From NCBI GenBank assembly GCA_948766235.1, contig CAQCFX010000077.1, forward strand, positions 1 to 5,148: a DNA stretch of 5,148 nucleotides, read 5' to 3'. The notes beneath the pieces were generated by a model. That model did no database searches and was not told the DNA's origin. It saw only the letters and a list, made by a program, of their open reading frames with translations. This document shows, one piece after another, positions 4,154 through 5,148 of this stretch. Source of the stretch: an uncultured Oscillospiraceae bacterium. Lineage in GTDB: Bacteria; Bacillota; Clostridia; Oscillospirales; Oscillospiraceae. The first letter of the stretch is position 1; each line of letters begins with the position of its first letter. Made by a program: the position numbers and the translations under genes.

Positions 4154-5148
4154 ATGGACGAAACCTTATCCTTTGTGATACCCGCCCTCATGGGGGTGGA
4201 GGCCACGGTGGCCTATGAATTGAAGAAGCTGGGGCTGTCCGGCGTCCGGGCGGAGAACGGCCGGGTGCTGTGCCGGGGGGCCCTGGCGGACATACCGCGG
4301 ATGAACCTGAATCTGCGCTGCGGGGCCCGGGTGCTGCTGCGCCTGGGGTCCTTTGAGGCCCGCACCTTTGAGGAGCTGTTCCAGGGGGTAGCGGCCATCC
4401 ATTGGGAGGACTACATCCCCCGGGAGGGGCGCTTCCCGGTGAAGGGGTACTCCATCAGCTCCGGGCTGCATTCGGTGCCCGCCTGCCAGTCCATCGTGAA
4501 AAAGGCGCTGTGCAAAAGGCTGGGGCAGGCGTATGGTTTGGAGACCCTGCCGGAGACGGGAAGCTTATACCAGGTGCAGTTTTCCATTTTAAAGGATGAA
4601 GTGACTTTAATGCTGGACACCTCGGGGGACAGCCTGTACAAGCGGGGCTACCGGGCGCAGAACATGGGCGCGCCCCTGCGGGAGACGCTGGCGGCGGCGC
4701 TGGTGTCCCTGTCCCGCTACCGGGGGCGGGACCCCTTCTGCGACCCCTTCTGCGGCTCGGGCACCATTGCCATCGAGGCGGCGCTGATTGCGAAAAACCG
4801 GGCGCCGGGCTTAAACCGCTCCTTTGCCGCCCAGCGGTGGAAGTGGCTGCCGTCGAAGCTGTGGATGGACGCGGCCGACGAGGCACAGGAAGCCGAATTC
4901 CACGGGGCATACGACATCTGGGGGGGCGACATCGACCCCGCCGCCGTGGAGCTGTCCCGGCACAACGCCCAGCTGGCCGGGGTGGAGGACGCGGTGCGGT
5001 TTGAGACGGCGGACGCGGCGAAATTCCGCCGGGAGGAGCCCAGGGGCCGGGTGGTGACCAACCCGCCCTATGGGGAGCGGCTGCTGGAAAAGGAGGAGGC
5101 GGAGGGGCTCTACCGCGCCTTCGGGAAAGCGGCCCGGGCGCTGCCAAC
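4154..5148 (+). CDS. THUMP-domain class I SAM-dependent RNA methyltransferase (RlmL/YpsC-like), 3' end missing
   Basis: The frame is open from ATG 4154 to the window edge (331 codons plus 2 bases). Family members are usually about 370-385 residues, so roughly the last 40-55 are outside. The N-terminal part carries an RNA-binding THUMP-type domain (about 45-155), ending in the conserved LDTSGDSLYKRGYR (154-167). The Rossmann methyltransferase domain follows. DPFCGSGTIAIEAAL (197-211) is motif I for S-adenosylmethionine, GGDIDPAAVELSRHNAQLAG (257-276) holds the acidic ribose-binding residue, and NPPYGERL (303-310) is the catalytic motif IV of N2-guanine methyltransferases. RlmL of E. coli makes m2G2445 in 23S rRNA. 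The same target is inferred, not shown, here. GGGAG 6 nt before the ATG is the ribosome binding site. The gene diverges from nfeD and has its own promoter. Confidence 0.93.
   Translation, partial: MDETLSFVIPALMGVEATVAYELKKLGLSGVRAENGRVLCRGALADIPRMNLNLRCGARVLLRLGSFEARTFEELFQGVAAIHWEDYIPREGRFPVKGYSISSGLHSVPACQSIVKKALCKRLGQAYGLETLPETGSLYQVQFSILKDEVTLMLDTSGDSLYKRGYRAQNMGAPLRETLAAALVSLSRYRGRDPFCDPFCGSGTIAIEAALIAKNRAPGLNRSFAAQRWKWLPSKLWMDAADEAQEAEFHGAYDIWGGDIDPAAVELSRHNAQLAGVEDAVRFETADAAKFRREEPRGRVVTNPPYGERLLEKEEAEGLYRAFGKAARALP

Noticed and set aside
4455..5147. 230-codon minus-strand frame across the methyltransferase
   Set aside because: It is a Pro/Arg/Ala-rich shadow of the recognised THUMP methyltransferase, which carries intact SAM and NPPY motifs on the other strand.

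Overview
The window looks like chromosomal DNA from a high-GC member of the Clostridia, most like the Oscillospiraceae/Flavonifractor group. This is inferred from strongly GC-biased third codon positions in genes of Firmicutes type, AAGGAGG-like ribosome binding sites ahead of every gene, sigma-A-like promoters, and gene families common in gut Clostridia. No taxonomic search could be run. No insertion sequence, tRNA, rRNA, CRISPR array or phage gene is visible.

Layout. Bases 1-360 hold no convincing gene. They contain a GC-rich block built from two diverged tandem copies (about 134 bp each) of a hairpin-forming element. An extended -10 promoter at 431-439 then leads into a Na+/phosphate symporter fused to a C-terminal PhoU-like domain (508-2280, + strand). 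A strong bidirectional terminator hairpin (2294-2322) separates it from a convergent minus-strand operon: an NfeD-family membrane protein (3408-3887) followed by an SPFH/band 7 paraslipin (2359-3345). This pair is known to act together in membrane organisation or quality control. From 4154 to the window end, on the + strand and cut by the edge, is a THUMP-domain rRNA methyltransferase of the RlmL/YpsC type.

The most interesting part is the 266-bp divergent intergenic region (3888-4153). It contains a canonical + strand promoter (TTGCCA-17 bp-TATACT) whose -10 hexamer sits exactly between perfect inverted arms TACAT/ATGTA. It also contains a minus-strand extended -10 promoter whose predicted transcript would begin with a perfect hairpin. 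Third, it contains a minus-strand promoter with a 19-bp spacer and an ACC...GGT dyad starting inside the -35 box. That is the geometry of promoters controlled by MerR-family activators such as CueR. This MerR-type promoter faces the methyltransferase promoter, so activation would drive transcription toward nfeD-SPFH and run antisense across the methyltransferase promoter.

The genes form three transcription units: phosphate transport and its PhoU-like control domain in one polypeptide, a two-gene membrane microdomain operon, and a ribosomal RNA modification gene. The window gives no sign of a direct functional link between them beyond the shared control region of the last two.
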